From: an uncultured Flavobacteriales bacterium
GTDB taxonomy: Bacteria > Bacteroidota > Bacteroidia > Flavobacteriales_E > Vicingaceae
NCBI GenBank assembly: GCA_937925525.1
Contig: CALALS010000044.1
Span: 1 to 27,115, forward strand
Reading direction: 5' to 3'
Length of the DNA: 27,115 nt
Shown here: positions 1 to 8,605 of the stretch, one piece after another
How the letters are laid out: each line of letters starts with the position of its first letter
Position numbering within the stretch: the stretch's first letter is position 1
Program-made: the position numbers and the translations under genes
The notes under the pieces: generated by a model
Databases searched by the model: none
What the model was told of the DNA's origin: nothing
The model's input: only the letters and a program-made list of their open reading frames with translations

Positions 1-10
1 TTACCTAGCA

Positions 11-2794
11 ATGCTTAAAAAAATGAAAAAAGGCCATTTTTCAAAATTTCTATTTATTACATTTTTCTTTACATTTTTAGGGAGCCTTTCTTCTCAAACA
101 TTGAGTAAAAAAGAGGAGCGTGAATTGCTGGATAAAGCCGAATACTACTACTCAGAAAAATATTATAAAACAGCCGGTGATTTTTTCGGTGATTTAAATA
201 AAAATAAACCTAACGACCCTTACTATAAATTAATGCTTGGCATTTGTTATACTCATATTCCTGCAAAGCATACATCTTCTTTGGAATTATTAAAAGATGT
301 AAAAAAACAAAACCCTGACTTTAATGAAGTAAATAGACATTTAGGTAGAGCGTATGCCGTAAATCATATGTTTGACGATGCTATAAATCAGTATGAAATA
401 TATTTAAGAGATGAAAACTTGGAGCAGGAAGAAAAGTCTGAAGCCAGGAGAATGATTGATTACTGTGAAAATGCTAAAAAATTAATAAAAGATAGTTTAA
501 CAGTTGAAATTAAAAACATAGGAAACCCAGTTAATACAAAGTATGAGGAATATGTGCCGTTAATTACACCGGACGAGAGTATTTTAATATATACCTATAG
601 AGGAATTAAAAGTTTGGGTGGCAAAATGGATAGAAATGGAAAGCCGGATGAAAACGGAGATTACTATGAGGATATTTTAATATCATATAAAAAGGATAAA
701 ATTTGGTCAGAGCCTGTGAGTATAGGTGAAAATATTAATACAAATAGGCATGATGCAAGTATAGCCTTGTCAGTTAGCGGGCAGGAATTATTCATTTATA
801 AAAGCACTCCAAAGGATAAAGGTGATATATATATAAGTAGGCTTGAAGGCGCCACTTGGAGCAAGCCTCAAAAATTAGAAGGCGATATTAATACTGAATA
901 TTGGGAGGGAAGTGCTAGTTTATCGGCCGATGGAAAAACACTTTATTTTTCTAGTGAAAGGCCTGATGGATTTGGAGGCAGGGATTTATACTCTGCAGAA
1001 TTACAAGAAGATGGTACATGGAAAAATGTTCAAAATTTAGGTAGTACTATTAACACTAAGTTTAATGAAGATGCTGTATTTATTCACCCTGACCAAAAAA
1101 CACTATACTTTAGTTCTGAAGGACTTTCTAGCATGGGAGGTTACGATATTTTCTATACTTATCTAGAAAACGATGGTTGGACTGAACCTGTAAACGTAGG
1201 TTATCCGGTTAATACAATTGGGGACGATAGATTTTACGTTTTATCTGCTGACGGAAATACCGGCTACTATTCTACAGGTGGAAAAAATGAAGATGGTGGA
1301 CATGATATATACACAGTAACACCCGGTAATTTTGGTAAAAAACCTGTGCTTGCACTTGTTGTTGGAATTACTTCAGCAAATGAAGAACCAGCTCAGGCAG
1401 ATATAACTGTTACAAACCTGAATACCGGAGAAGAGACTAATCACAAGTCTAACTCGAATACCGGTAAATACATGTTGGCGCTTACCCCTGGTAGTAAGTA
1501 CAAAATAGCGGTGGAGATAGAAGGCTATGACCCATTAATTGAATATTTGGATGTAGAGTCATTAGATACCTATGTTCAATTAGAGCATGATTTAAAAGTG
1601 TTTTCTAAAGATTTTGATAAAGGAAAAATTGAAGTTGCCGAGAAAGACCAAACGCTACAACAAAAACTTGAAAAACAAATTGAAAAATATAAAGAAAGTA
1701 GCAAAGACTATGGTTATGAAACTTATGCCTATGCAAGATTACTTAAAGAGTATGGAAATCAAACGGAAGAGGGAAGAGAGTATTTTGTTGATTTAGGATA
1801 TGATTTTCCGGGAGTAGATGGCAAAGGTCCATTTTCCACATTGCAAGAGGCTGAAGATTATAGACAGTCAATGATTGAGAAAGACCCTAAAAATAAGGGC
1901 TTACGTATTATGGTTAAGCAAGAGAACCAAAAACAAACTGTTCAGGAGTATTTCGAAAAGGATTTAAAGCAATATGCTTATGAAAAGAAAAACTTGCATA
2001 ATGAAATTACCGGTAACGATACCACTAAGACAAATGATAAACCGATAACCGAACTTAATAATAATAAAATATTAGAAGATGAGCGATTACAAAATGTGTA
2101 TTCTAAAAAAATAGATGGAGTTTCATTTAAGGTTGAGATAGGGGCTTTTACAGATACAACTAATGTTGATTTATCTCACTTGGAAAAATATGGTAAAATA
2201 AATAAAAAGACTTATCCTGATGGAGTTACTAGATACTCATTTGGCCCGTTTAACACCCTTGAAGAAGCCGAAAATTTTAGAAAAAACTTAGTGTCTAAAG
2301 AGAAGAAAAATGAAGATGCTTTTGTTACTGTGTTTGTATTTGGTCAGCGACAATCTTTAGAAGAATTTGCTGAAAATGATATTATCAAACCAAAAGAAGG
2401 GCCTTGTGATAATCAAACGTTTGTTGACTTTTCTGATTTAGTTGGTAAAGATTTGAATGATAAAGCAGTATATGCAAAGCTTTTAAGTAAAGGGGGTAAT
2501 CTTTGTGCCGAAGGTTTAGTATTTAAGGTACAAATTGGGGCTTATCGTTTTCCTGAAAATTTTAAATATCCTTACCTAGCTAAATTTGGTACAGCTAAAG
2601 TTACAGACTATCCTGACGGAATTACCAGATTTACCATGTTTGAGTTTATTACTTTAAACGAAGCAGAAAAGAAACGGCAAGAAATTATTAAGGCCGGTCA
2701 ATGGGACGCATGGATAACTCCTTTTTATAACGGAAAAAGAATGTTAATGGAAGATCTGATTAAAGTAAACTTCTACGGAAGAAGCGTTAATTAG
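11..2794 (+). CDS. Exported TPR / PD40 propeller / SPOR-repeat envelope protein
   Basis: A 927-aa exported protein. Residues 1-29 look like a signal peptide ending near SLSSQ; an ATG at 23 (MKKGHFSKF) is an equally good start. TPR-like helices span about 33-155. A PD40/WD40-type beta-propeller covers about 180-440, with repeated blades such as SADGKTLYFSSERPDGFGG and HPDQKTLYFSSEG. A carboxypeptidase-regulatory-like beta-sandwich follows at about 450-545. After a charged helical linker come SPOR-like repeats: a degenerate one near 588-660 and two clear ones starting near 706 (FKVEIGAF) and 836 (FKVQIGAY), each with a YPDG(V/I)TR turn and an EAE helix. TPR-PD40-CRD is the order known in the T9SS-associated OmpA-family protein PorE, but here SPOR-like repeats replace the OmpA domain. 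I infer a peptidoglycan-associated envelope or secretion/motility accessory role. Its end overlaps the convergent methyltransferase gene by 8 bp. Confidence 0.8.
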   Translation: MLKKMKKGHFSKFLFITFFFTFLGSLSSQTLSKKEERELLDKAEYYYSEKYYKTAGDFFGDLNKNKPNDPYYKLMLGICYTHIPAKHTSSLELLKDVKKQNPDFNEVNRHLGRAYAVNHMFDDAINQYEIYLRDENLEQEEKSEARRMIDYCENAKKLIKDSLTVEIKNIGNPVNTKYEEYVPLITPDESILIYTYRGIKSLGGKMDRNGKPDENGDYYEDILISYKKDKIWSEPVSIGENINTNRHDASIALSVSGQELFIYKSTPKDKGDIYISRLEGATWSKPQKLEGDINTEYWEGSASLSADGKTLYFSSERPDGFGGRDLYSAELQEDGTWKNVQNLGSTINTKFNEDAVFIHPDQKTLYFSSEGLSSMGGYDIFYTYLENDGWTEPVNVGYPVNTIGDDRFYVLSADGNTGYYSTGGKNEDGGHDIYTVTPGNFGKKPVLALVVGITSANEEPAQADITVTNLNTGEETNHKSNSNTGKYMLALTPGSKYKIAVEIEGYDPLIEYLDVESLDTYVQLEHDLKVFSKDFDKGKIEVAEKDQTLQQKLEKQIEKYKESSKDYGYETYAYARLLKEYGNQTEEGREYFVDLGYDFPGVDGKGPFSTLQEAEDYRQSMIEKDPKNKGLRIMVKQENQKQTVQEYFEKDLKQYAYEKKNLHNEITGNDTTKTNDKPITELNNNKILEDERLQNVYSKKIDGVSFKVEIGAFTDTTNVDLSHLEKYGKINKKTYPDGVTRYSFGPFNTLEEAENFRKNLVSKEKKNEDAFVTVFVFGQRQSLEEFAENDIIKPKEGPCDNQTFVDFSDLVGKDLNDKAVYAKLLSKGGNLCAEGLVFKVQIGAYRFPENFKYPYLAKFGTAKVTDYPDGITRFTMFEFITLNEAEKKRQEIIKAGQWDAWITPFYNGKRMLMEDLIKVNFYGRSVN

Positions 2795-3704
2795 ACTTTT
2801 TTCTGAGCCATACACACAATTGCATGCCACTATTAGTCCACTTCATGTAGGGCTTCAATACAAAATCTAAAAATTTTGGCATATAAGTGTCACACACGTA
2901 GTAATCATAATGGGCAATTTCATAGTTGTTTTTCTTTGAATGCTCTATAAAAGAATTTAGTCCAAATTCGTATAAATGAAAAGGTTCATGCATTGGAGAA
3001 ATATTTGCGACATAATTTGTCCCAATCATTTTGTAATATATATTGGCTATTTTATTAATAAGCCACTTAGATGAAGGAACTTCTATATGGATTACTCCGT
3101 TTGGTTTACACCACTTTAAAGCTTTTTGAATAGCAAGTGAAGGATTATATAAATGTTCTAAAACAGCACCGAAAGTGATAAAGTCAAATTCATTTTCAGG
3201 ATATTCAGCATTTTCAATAGAGGTGTTTTTTAATTTGTTAGGAGTTATTCCCATTTTAGAAATAGCCCTATTATAAAATGGTTTTGATGGCTCAAAGCCA
3301 TAGGCGTCAAAACCAAAATTAGAAAGAGATATCATTGACTTACCAATTCCTGCCCCAATATCTAGGGACTTCATTTTATTACTTTTAATAATCAATTTGG
3401 AAAGTATTTGTAGTTCACCCTTAAAATAGTTTGGATTGACTTTAAAATAACTTTCTTTCCAATAACTTTCTGGAGGAATACCATAATGCGATTCAATGTT
3501 ATCGGGATAAGGCATAGGGTTAGAGTAGATAAGGTTACAACTATTACATTTATAAATATTTGCTGTTATCCCTTTTTTCTTTCTGGGTTTTTTTCCTTGC
3601 GACTGATTTAGTCTTTTTCCTAAATAAATATGATTTTTGGTTTTTGAGCCACACATATTGCATGTTTCTATCTCCAAATAGTTATAGTGAATACTCTTAA
3701 TCAT
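2787..3704 (-). CDS. Class I SAM-dependent methyltransferase with N-terminal zinc finger
   Basis: A 305-aa protein. The N-terminal part has two CxxC pairs (C15/C18 and C53/C56) typical of the zinc-ribbon that precedes many sugar or C-methyltransferase domains. The methyltransferase fold follows: motif I SLDIGAGIGKS (about 113-123), an acidic residue at the end of beta-2 (GFEPS, about 136-140), and the motif IV/post-motif region FGAVLEHLYNPS. The ATG overlaps the rdgB stop as TAATG, so the two are likely translationally coupled. Its position next to a polysaccharide operon suggests a glycan or lipid-linked sugar substrate, but the sequence does not define it. Confidence 0.8.
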   Translation of the reverse strand: MIKSIHYNYLEIETCNMCGSKTKNHIYLGKRLNQSQGKKPRKKKGITANIYKCNSCNLIYSNPMPYPDNIESHYGIPPESYWKESYFKVNPNYFKGELQILSKLIIKSNKMKSLDIGAGIGKSMISLSNFGFDAYGFEPSKPFYNRAISKMGITPNKLKNTSIENAEYPENEFDFITFGAVLEHLYNPSLAIQKALKWCKPNGVIHIEVPSSKWLINKIANIYYKMIGTNYVANISPMHEPFHLYEFGLNSFIEHSKKNNYEIAHYDYYVCDTYMPKFLDFVLKPYMKWTNSGMQLCVWLRKKSN

Positions 3705-4285
3705 TACCCTAAAGATGTTAGAAATGAGATTAATTTTTTAATAGCTCTTCCTCTGTGGCTTATTTTATTTTTTTCTTCTAAAGTCATTTCTGCAAATGTA
3801 ATTGGGTAACCAATTGGTTTGAAAATTGGGTCATACCCAAAGCCTTTTTCACCTTGTCTGGCTAAGGTTATTTCTCCTTCAACTTTTCCTTCAAAAGAGT
3901 ATTCTTTTCCATTAATTATTAATGCTATTACTGTTTTAAATCTGGCTGTTCTATTATTAACACCAGTAAGGTTTTGTAAAACCTTATTTATGTTATCATT
4001 AGCATTACAACTATCTCCGGCATATCTTGCAGAATAAACACCAGGCTCTCCATTTAAGGCGTCAATTTCTAAGCCGGTATCATCCGAAAAACAATTGACA
4101 TTATATTTTGTATAAACATACCTGGCCTTAATTAATGCATTTTCCTCAAGTGTATTTCCGGTTTCGGCAATATCTTCAGTACAACCAATTTGTTGTAAAC
4201 CTTTTATATTAAACTGTGTATTCTTTAATAAGGTTTGAATTTCTTTTAGTTTATTTGTGTTATGTGTGGCAAAAACTAAATCCAT
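3704..4285 (-). CDS. rdgB: Non-canonical purine NTP pyrophosphatase (RdgB/HAM1)
   Basis: A 193-aa protein of the usual family length. It hydrolyses dITP/ITP/XTP to monophosphates and so keeps deaminated purines out of DNA and RNA. Family signatures are all present: the N-terminal ATHNTNK substrate loop (6-12), SDDTGLEIDAL with the catalytic/metal acidic pair (67-77), GVYSARYAG (82-90), KGFGYDPIF (148-155) and the C-terminal SHRGRA (176-181). It is the first gene of a minus-strand pair with the zinc-finger methyltransferase, joined by a TAATG overlap. Its start codon lies only 6 bp from the start of the divergent flippase gene. Confidence 0.95.
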   Translation of the reverse strand: MDLVFATHNTNKLKEIQTLLKNTQFNIKGLQQIGCTEDIAETGNTLEENALIKARYVYTKYNVNCFSDDTGLEIDALNGEPGVYSARYAGDSCNANDNINKVLQNLTGVNNRTARFKTVIALIINGKEYSFEGKVEGEITLARQGEKGFGYDPIFKPIGYPITFAEMTLEEKNKISHRGRAIKKLISFLTSLG

Positions 4286-4291
4286 AGGTAA

Positions 4292-5599
4292 GTGAGTCTT
4301 GGTAAAAATATCCTTTATACTTTTTTAACCCAAATTCCGGTCGTTATATTATCTGTAGTAACAGGAGTTTTTATAACACGTTATCTAGGTGTTGAATACA
4401 AAGGTATTTTTTCTTTTTTTGAAAGCGATATTATTTTACTTACCCTTTTTACCGGCTTTGGCATGGATACCGCCATCAGTTACTATTTATCTAAAAAGCA
4501 ACATGATATTTCTAGAGTGCTTGGAGCGGCAGTTCTTGTGTTAGTGACTACTATAATATTCTTGTTTTTATTACTTTTTATATTATTAAAAATAAATCCA
4601 AGCAACGCTTTGTTCCCTACCTCTTATAACTCTGGTTTTTACTATTTCTACTTATTTTTAGCAGTAGTTTTTTCTTTATTAAACAGTTATTTTTCTGCCA
4701 TATTCAGAGGATTAAAAGAGTTTAAAATTGTAAATAGAATATTGCTTATTAATACCCTAATCTCTTTGAGTTTCTTTAGTTATCTTTTTTTTAGTGAATA
4801 TTTTTTTAATGGCTTTAGCAAACTTCAAAATGTATTACTAGTTAAGTTAATTTTACTGTTTATTTTGAATCTTATTTGGGTAGTTGTGTATTTAAAGAAA
4901 GTTAATGCTTCTATCTCTTTTAATATTGATAAAGCATTATTGAAAGGAATTTTTGGCTTTATATCTATTATCTACTTAGCTGATCTTTTAAATTTCTTTA
5001 ATTATCGTTTAGACCTATATTTCATTGAGTTTTATTTAACAGAAATGGATTTAAGTTATTACTCATTAGCTGTAAATATTGCTCAATTCTTTTGGATTTT
5101 TACGGCTAGTTTAACTACTGTTTTACAGCCAAGTTTAAACGACCCTAATGAAAATAAAGTACTAGGTAAGTTTGTGTTTTATAGTCGTTTGAACTTTACG
5201 GTTATTTTGATAGGGTGTATTGTATTATACTTTACGGCCGGCTGGATAATACCTCTTGTTTATGGGAAAGACTTCTCTGGAACAGTTGTGGCTCTTCAGA
5301 TATTGTTGCCTGCAATATTAATAGGTTCAATTTCTAAAATGTTTGCCTTTATGGTGGTAAACAAAGGTTTTATTCGTTATAATCTATATGCCGTTATTTT
5401 TGGTTTGATAATTACTATATTACTTAATGTTATATTAATTCCGGTATATGGTATTATAGGAGCTTCCATATCTTCTTTGTTTTCCTATTTAGTAATAGCG
5501 ATTACCGTATATTTGTGTGTGATTAAGAAAGTTCGTTACCCTAATGCTAACTATTTTTTCTTAACATTTAAGGATATCAAAAAGAATAAGAGGTTATAA
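4292..5599 (+). CDS. Polysaccharide flippase (Wzx/MATE-like, MOP superfamily)
   Basis: A 435-aa polytopic membrane protein with about 12 hydrophobic helices. The N-terminus (LGKNILYTFLTQIP, then GVFITRYLG) is the standard opening of Wzx-type O-antigen/lipid-linked oligosaccharide flippases, which supports the GTG start at 4292; no in-frame ATG fits better. The C-terminal half has the family's GIIGASISSL glycine-rich helix. It would translocate undecaprenyl-linked repeat units across the inner membrane. It heads the plus-strand glycan operon and its stop overlaps the next ATG (TAATG at 5597-5601). Only 6 bp separate it from divergent rdgB. Confidence 0.88.
   Translation: MSLGKNILYTFLTQIPVVILSVVTGVFITRYLGVEYKGIFSFFESDIILLTLFTGFGMDTAISYYLSKKQHDISRVLGAAVLVLVTTIIFLFLLLFILLKINPSNALFPTSYNSGFYYFYLFLAVVFSLLNSYFSAIFRGLKEFKIVNRILLINTLISLSFFSYLFFSEYFFNGFSKLQNVLLVKLILLFILNLIWVVVYLKKVNASISFNIDKALLKGIFGFISIIYLADLLNFFNYRLDLYFIEFYLTEMDLSYYSLAVNIAQFFWIFTASLTTVLQPSLNDPNENKVLGKFVFYSRLNFTVILIGCIVLYFTAGWIIPLVYGKDFSGTVVALQILLPAILIGSISKMFAFMVVNKGFIRYNLYAVIFGLIITILLNVILIPVYGIIGASISSLFSYLVIAITVYLCVIKKVRYPNANYFFLTFKDIKKNKRL
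4303..4334 (-). promoter_or_regulatory. Candidate Bacteroidota-type promoter for rdgB
   Basis: On the minus strand, TTTG (4331-4334) is followed after 20 nt by TATTTTTA (4303-4310), close to the -33 TTTG / -7 TAnnTTTG consensus of this phylum. The -7 box ends 17 nt before the rdgB ATG. It would lie inside the first codons of the divergent flippase gene. This is an inference from motif match only, in an AT-rich background. Confidence 0.35.
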
Positions 5600-6291
5600 T
5601 GTCTGATGTAGAAAAATATTATGATAAGTTTAGTGAGCATCAATTGTCTATTGACATTAATGCCAGACATAGGTCTATCGCTCAAAAAGCTTTAGTTCAT
5701 GGACTTAAAACAAATAGTACTGTTTTAGAAATAGGTTGTGGAATAGGAACTGTTACTCAATTAGTAGCTGAAAAGCTTACTGCCGGCAAAATAACCGCCA
5801 TAGATATTAGCCCTAAAAGCATTGAAATTGCACAGAGTAGGTTGAAACATTTGACTAATGTTTCATTTAAAGCCGCTGATATAAACCAAATAGATATTAA
5901 AGAAAAATATAATTTCATTCTTCTACCTGACGTTATTGAGCATATCCCCATAGAGCAACACCCTAAATTATTTAAAAAACTGTCAAGTTTGCTTTCTGAT
6001 AATGGGGTTATATTTATACATATTCCAAATCCGGACTATTTGGCTTGGGAAACGGAACATAATAAAGAAAACCTTCAAATAATTGATCAGCCTATTTATA
6101 CTTCAATATTATGTGATTCTATAAAGGATACTGATTTGTATATTCATTTTCTTGAAACATACTCTATTTGGATTGAGCAATGTGACTATCAATCTATAAT
6201 ATTAAAAAGAAGTCCTAATAAGTTTAATAAACTAGAGTTTAATCCTACTTTTTTCCAAAAAGTTAAATTTAAGCTAAAATCAATGTTTTAG
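5599..6291 (+). CDS. Class I SAM-dependent methyltransferase
   Basis: A 230-aa protein with a compact Rossmann methyltransferase domain: motif I VLEIGCGIGTVTQL (about 42-55), the ribose-binding acidic residue in ITAIDIS (about 66-72), AADIN motif III and LLPDVIEHIP (about 107-116). The C-terminal 90 residues include HIPNPDYL and are less conserved. There is no N-terminal zinc finger, unlike the other two methyltransferases in the window. It lies between flippase and glycosyltransferase genes with a 1-bp overlap upstream and a 4-bp gap downstream, so a sugar or glycan substrate is likely but unproven. Confidence 0.82.
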   Translation: MSDVEKYYDKFSEHQLSIDINARHRSIAQKALVHGLKTNSTVLEIGCGIGTVTQLVAEKLTAGKITAIDISPKSIEIAQSRLKHLTNVSFKAADINQIDIKEKYNFILLPDVIEHIPIEQHPKLFKKLSSLLSDNGVIFIHIPNPDYLAWETEHNKENLQIIDQPIYTSILCDSIKDTDLYIHFLETYSIWIEQCDYQSIILKRSPNKFNKLEFNPTFFQKVKFKLKSMF

Positions 6292-6295
6292 TCAA

Positions 6296-8605
6296 ATGCG
6301 GGTATTATTTATAGCAGGTTGGCAAACTCCTTATGGGGATTTTATAAAGGAACACTGTAAGGCTATTTCAAATTTTAATGAGGTTTATTACGTTTATATC
6401 AGCTTTAATAAAACCTTAAAGGGGTTCCCTTATAAAATAGATATAAAGGAGGAAACTCATGACAAGATTCATTTTTTTAATGTTGAAGTAAATTGCTATT
6501 TAAGAAGGTTTGGAGTTTATGAAAAGCTAATTAAGTTAGCTTTTCATAAAGTACTCAAAAGAATTAATTTACCTTTTGATATTGTGCATGTGAATGTTCG
6601 AACTCCAGAAACTGAAATAATTACCTTAGATGATTCAATTTCGGAACTACCTAAAGTCATTACGCTCCATAGCAGTTTTTATCATACAGGAATATATAAG
6701 AGCTTTAGTGGAGAGAAATTACATAATGAAAAGCATAGAATTATAGATTGGTTTAAAAATGTAAACTTTTCTAAAGTCATTGTAGTTTCTGATTTTTTGG
6801 GAAATGTCTTGAATAAAGACTTTAAGATTTCTTCTCATAAGCTGGTTAAAGTACCTAATACTGTATCAGGGTTGTATAACTTTAAAAATAAACAGATTGA
6901 GCATAAAATAAATATCTGTTTAATAGCTAATTGGATTTACCCGAAAAACCCTATGATGTTCGTACGTTCTCTTGAATTAATAGATGAGATACTTAGATCA
7001 AAAATTTGCATTAATTGGATTGGTAGAGGAGAGCAATTAACCGAAGTAAAAGAGTTTGTAAACTCTAAACTTAAAGACATTCAGATTAATTTTATTGGAC
7101 CGGTTTATGAAAAAGAAAAGCTAACAGATTATTTAAAAGGAGCTGATTTGTTTGTGCACCCTACAGATGCTGAAAATCTACCGTGTGTTATTATTGAGAG
7201 TTTGTGTTGTGGAACCCCTGTGTTGAGTAATACAGTTGGCGGAGTCCCGGAACTTATTAATGAGTCAAATGGTATTTTAGTAGAACCCAATAATCCTGAA
7301 AAGTTTGCAGCAGCTTTTCAAGAAATAATTGACAATATATCGAATTATAATAACGAAAAAATATCAGAAAGTGCAGTAAAGGAGTTTAGTTACAATTCAG
7401 TTGGTAAACAAATAACGCAGATATATGAAACTGTCTTAAATCCTAATGTCAATTATATTCAGTGTACTAGATGTGTTATGGATAATCAATCCAACAAAGA
7501 AATTTGGTTTAACGAAAATGGTGTGTGTAGATATTGTGAGGAGTTTGATGTTTTATCAAAACAAAGAATTCAATCTGACAAAGAAGGTATTATTAATGAA
7601 GTTATTAAGGAAATTAAAAAGGCCGGAGTAGGGAAAAAATATGATTGTATATTGGGTGTAAGTGGAGGAGTGGATAGTTCTTATACTGCTTATTTGTTAA
7701 AAGAGTATAATTTAAACCCTTTAATTGTACATTTTGATAATAGCTGGAATAGTCAGTTTTCTGTAAAAAATATAGAGAGCATTGTAGATAAATTGGGCTT
7801 TGATTTATATACCGAAGTAGTTGATTGGGATGAGTTTCGAGATATTCAGCTTTCATTTTTGAAAGCTTCAGTAGTAGATATTGAGTTGGTGACTGATTAT
7901 GCAATTAATACTTTAATGTATATAATTTCTAATAAATATAATGTTAAGTACATAATAACTGGCCATAATTACTCTACTGAATCTATAATGCCAAGCTCAT
8001 GGGTTCATGCAAAAAGTGACTTATTAAATATTAGGGATATTCATAAAAAATTTGGTTCAATCCCTATGAAAACATTTCCACAAATGGGATATTTTAAAAA
8101 GGCATATTATGTGCAATTCAAAAAAATAAAAGTTTTACCATTACTTAATTATGTGGAATATGATAAGGAGAAAGCCAAGAAAATTATAATTGAAAAGTTA
8201 GATTGGAAAGACTATGGCGGGAAACATACCGAATCCTTTTTTACTAAGTTTTACCAAAATTACATCCTTCCAACTAAGTTTAAGATTGATAAAAGAACAG
8301 CACACTTATCTTCGCTAATATGTTCCGGTCAAATTTCAAAAGATGAAGCATTAAAAGAACTTGACAAAAACATCTATGATGAGTCAGAATTGAGGAATGA
8401 TAAAGCTTATTTTATTAAAAAAATGCAATTAACTGAACAAGAATTTAATGATATTATGAGCTTACCAATAAAAAAGCATACTCATTACAAATCTTACGTA
8501 ACAAGGCACTATAAGTATGAGGTTTTACTTTCAAAAAAATTAAAGTTTATTACAAGACCTCTGAAGAGGATTTTAGGAATTAAAGTGGAAAACAACTATA
8601 TCTAG
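6296..8605 (+). CDS. Fusion: GT4 glycosyltransferase + WbpG/PseA-type N-acetyl-sugar amidotransferase
   Basis: A 769-aa two-domain protein. Residues 1 to about 380 are a GT-B family 4 glycosyltransferase, with an N-terminal glycine-poor acceptor domain and the donor-site HPTDAENLPCVIIESL region (about 288-304) followed by CCGTPVLSNTVGGVPEL. From about 384 to the end is an N-acetyl-sugar amidotransferase: zinc-ribbon pairs CTRC (390-393) and CRYC (411-414), then the PP-loop ATP pyrophosphatase motif LGVSGGVDSS (about 452-461) and TGHNYSTES. Enzymes of this type convert an N-acetyl group of a sugar to an acetamidino group, usually with ammonia from HisH/HisF-like partners. No internal Met precedes the CTRC motif, so a separate protein is unlikely. 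WbpG-type genes are often neighbours of GT4 genes, so the fusion probably couples amidination and transfer. No HisH/HisF homologue is in the window. Confidence 0.85.
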   Translation: MRVLFIAGWQTPYGDFIKEHCKAISNFNEVYYVYISFNKTLKGFPYKIDIKEETHDKIHFFNVEVNCYLRRFGVYEKLIKLAFHKVLKRINLPFDIVHVNVRTPETEIITLDDSISELPKVITLHSSFYHTGIYKSFSGEKLHNEKHRIIDWFKNVNFSKVIVVSDFLGNVLNKDFKISSHKLVKVPNTVSGLYNFKNKQIEHKINICLIANWIYPKNPMMFVRSLELIDEILRSKICINWIGRGEQLTEVKEFVNSKLKDIQINFIGPVYEKEKLTDYLKGADLFVHPTDAENLPCVIIESLCCGTPVLSNTVGGVPELINESNGILVEPNNPEKFAAAFQEIIDNISNYNNEKISESAVKEFSYNSVGKQITQIYETVLNPNVNYIQCTRCVMDNQSNKEIWFNENGVCRYCEEFDVLSKQRIQSDKEGIINEVIKEIKKAGVGKKYDCILGVSGGVDSSYTAYLLKEYNLNPLIVHFDNSWNSQFSVKNIESIVDKLGFDLYTEVVDWDEFRDIQLSFLKASVVDIELVTDYAINTLMYIISNKYNVKYIITGHNYSTESIMPSSWVHAKSDLLNIRDIHKKFGSIPMKTFPQMGYFKKAYYVQFKKIKVLPLLNYVEYDKEKAKKIIIEKLDWKDYGGKHTESFFTKFYQNYILPTKFKIDKRTAHLSSLICSGQISKDEALKELDKNIYDESELRNDKAYFIKKMQLTEQEFNDIMSLPIKKHTHYKSYVTRHYKYEVLLSKKLKFITRPLKRILGIKVENNYI

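Noticed and set aside
1..2585. ttacctagc occurs at 1-9 and again near 2572, suggesting a repeat
   Set aside because: A 9-bp match in AT-rich DNA over 27 kb is expected by chance.
7446..7631. A separate short gene or an internal start for the amidotransferase domain
   Set aside because: The frame is a shadow of the fusion gene, and no Met precedes the CTRC motif in the main frame.
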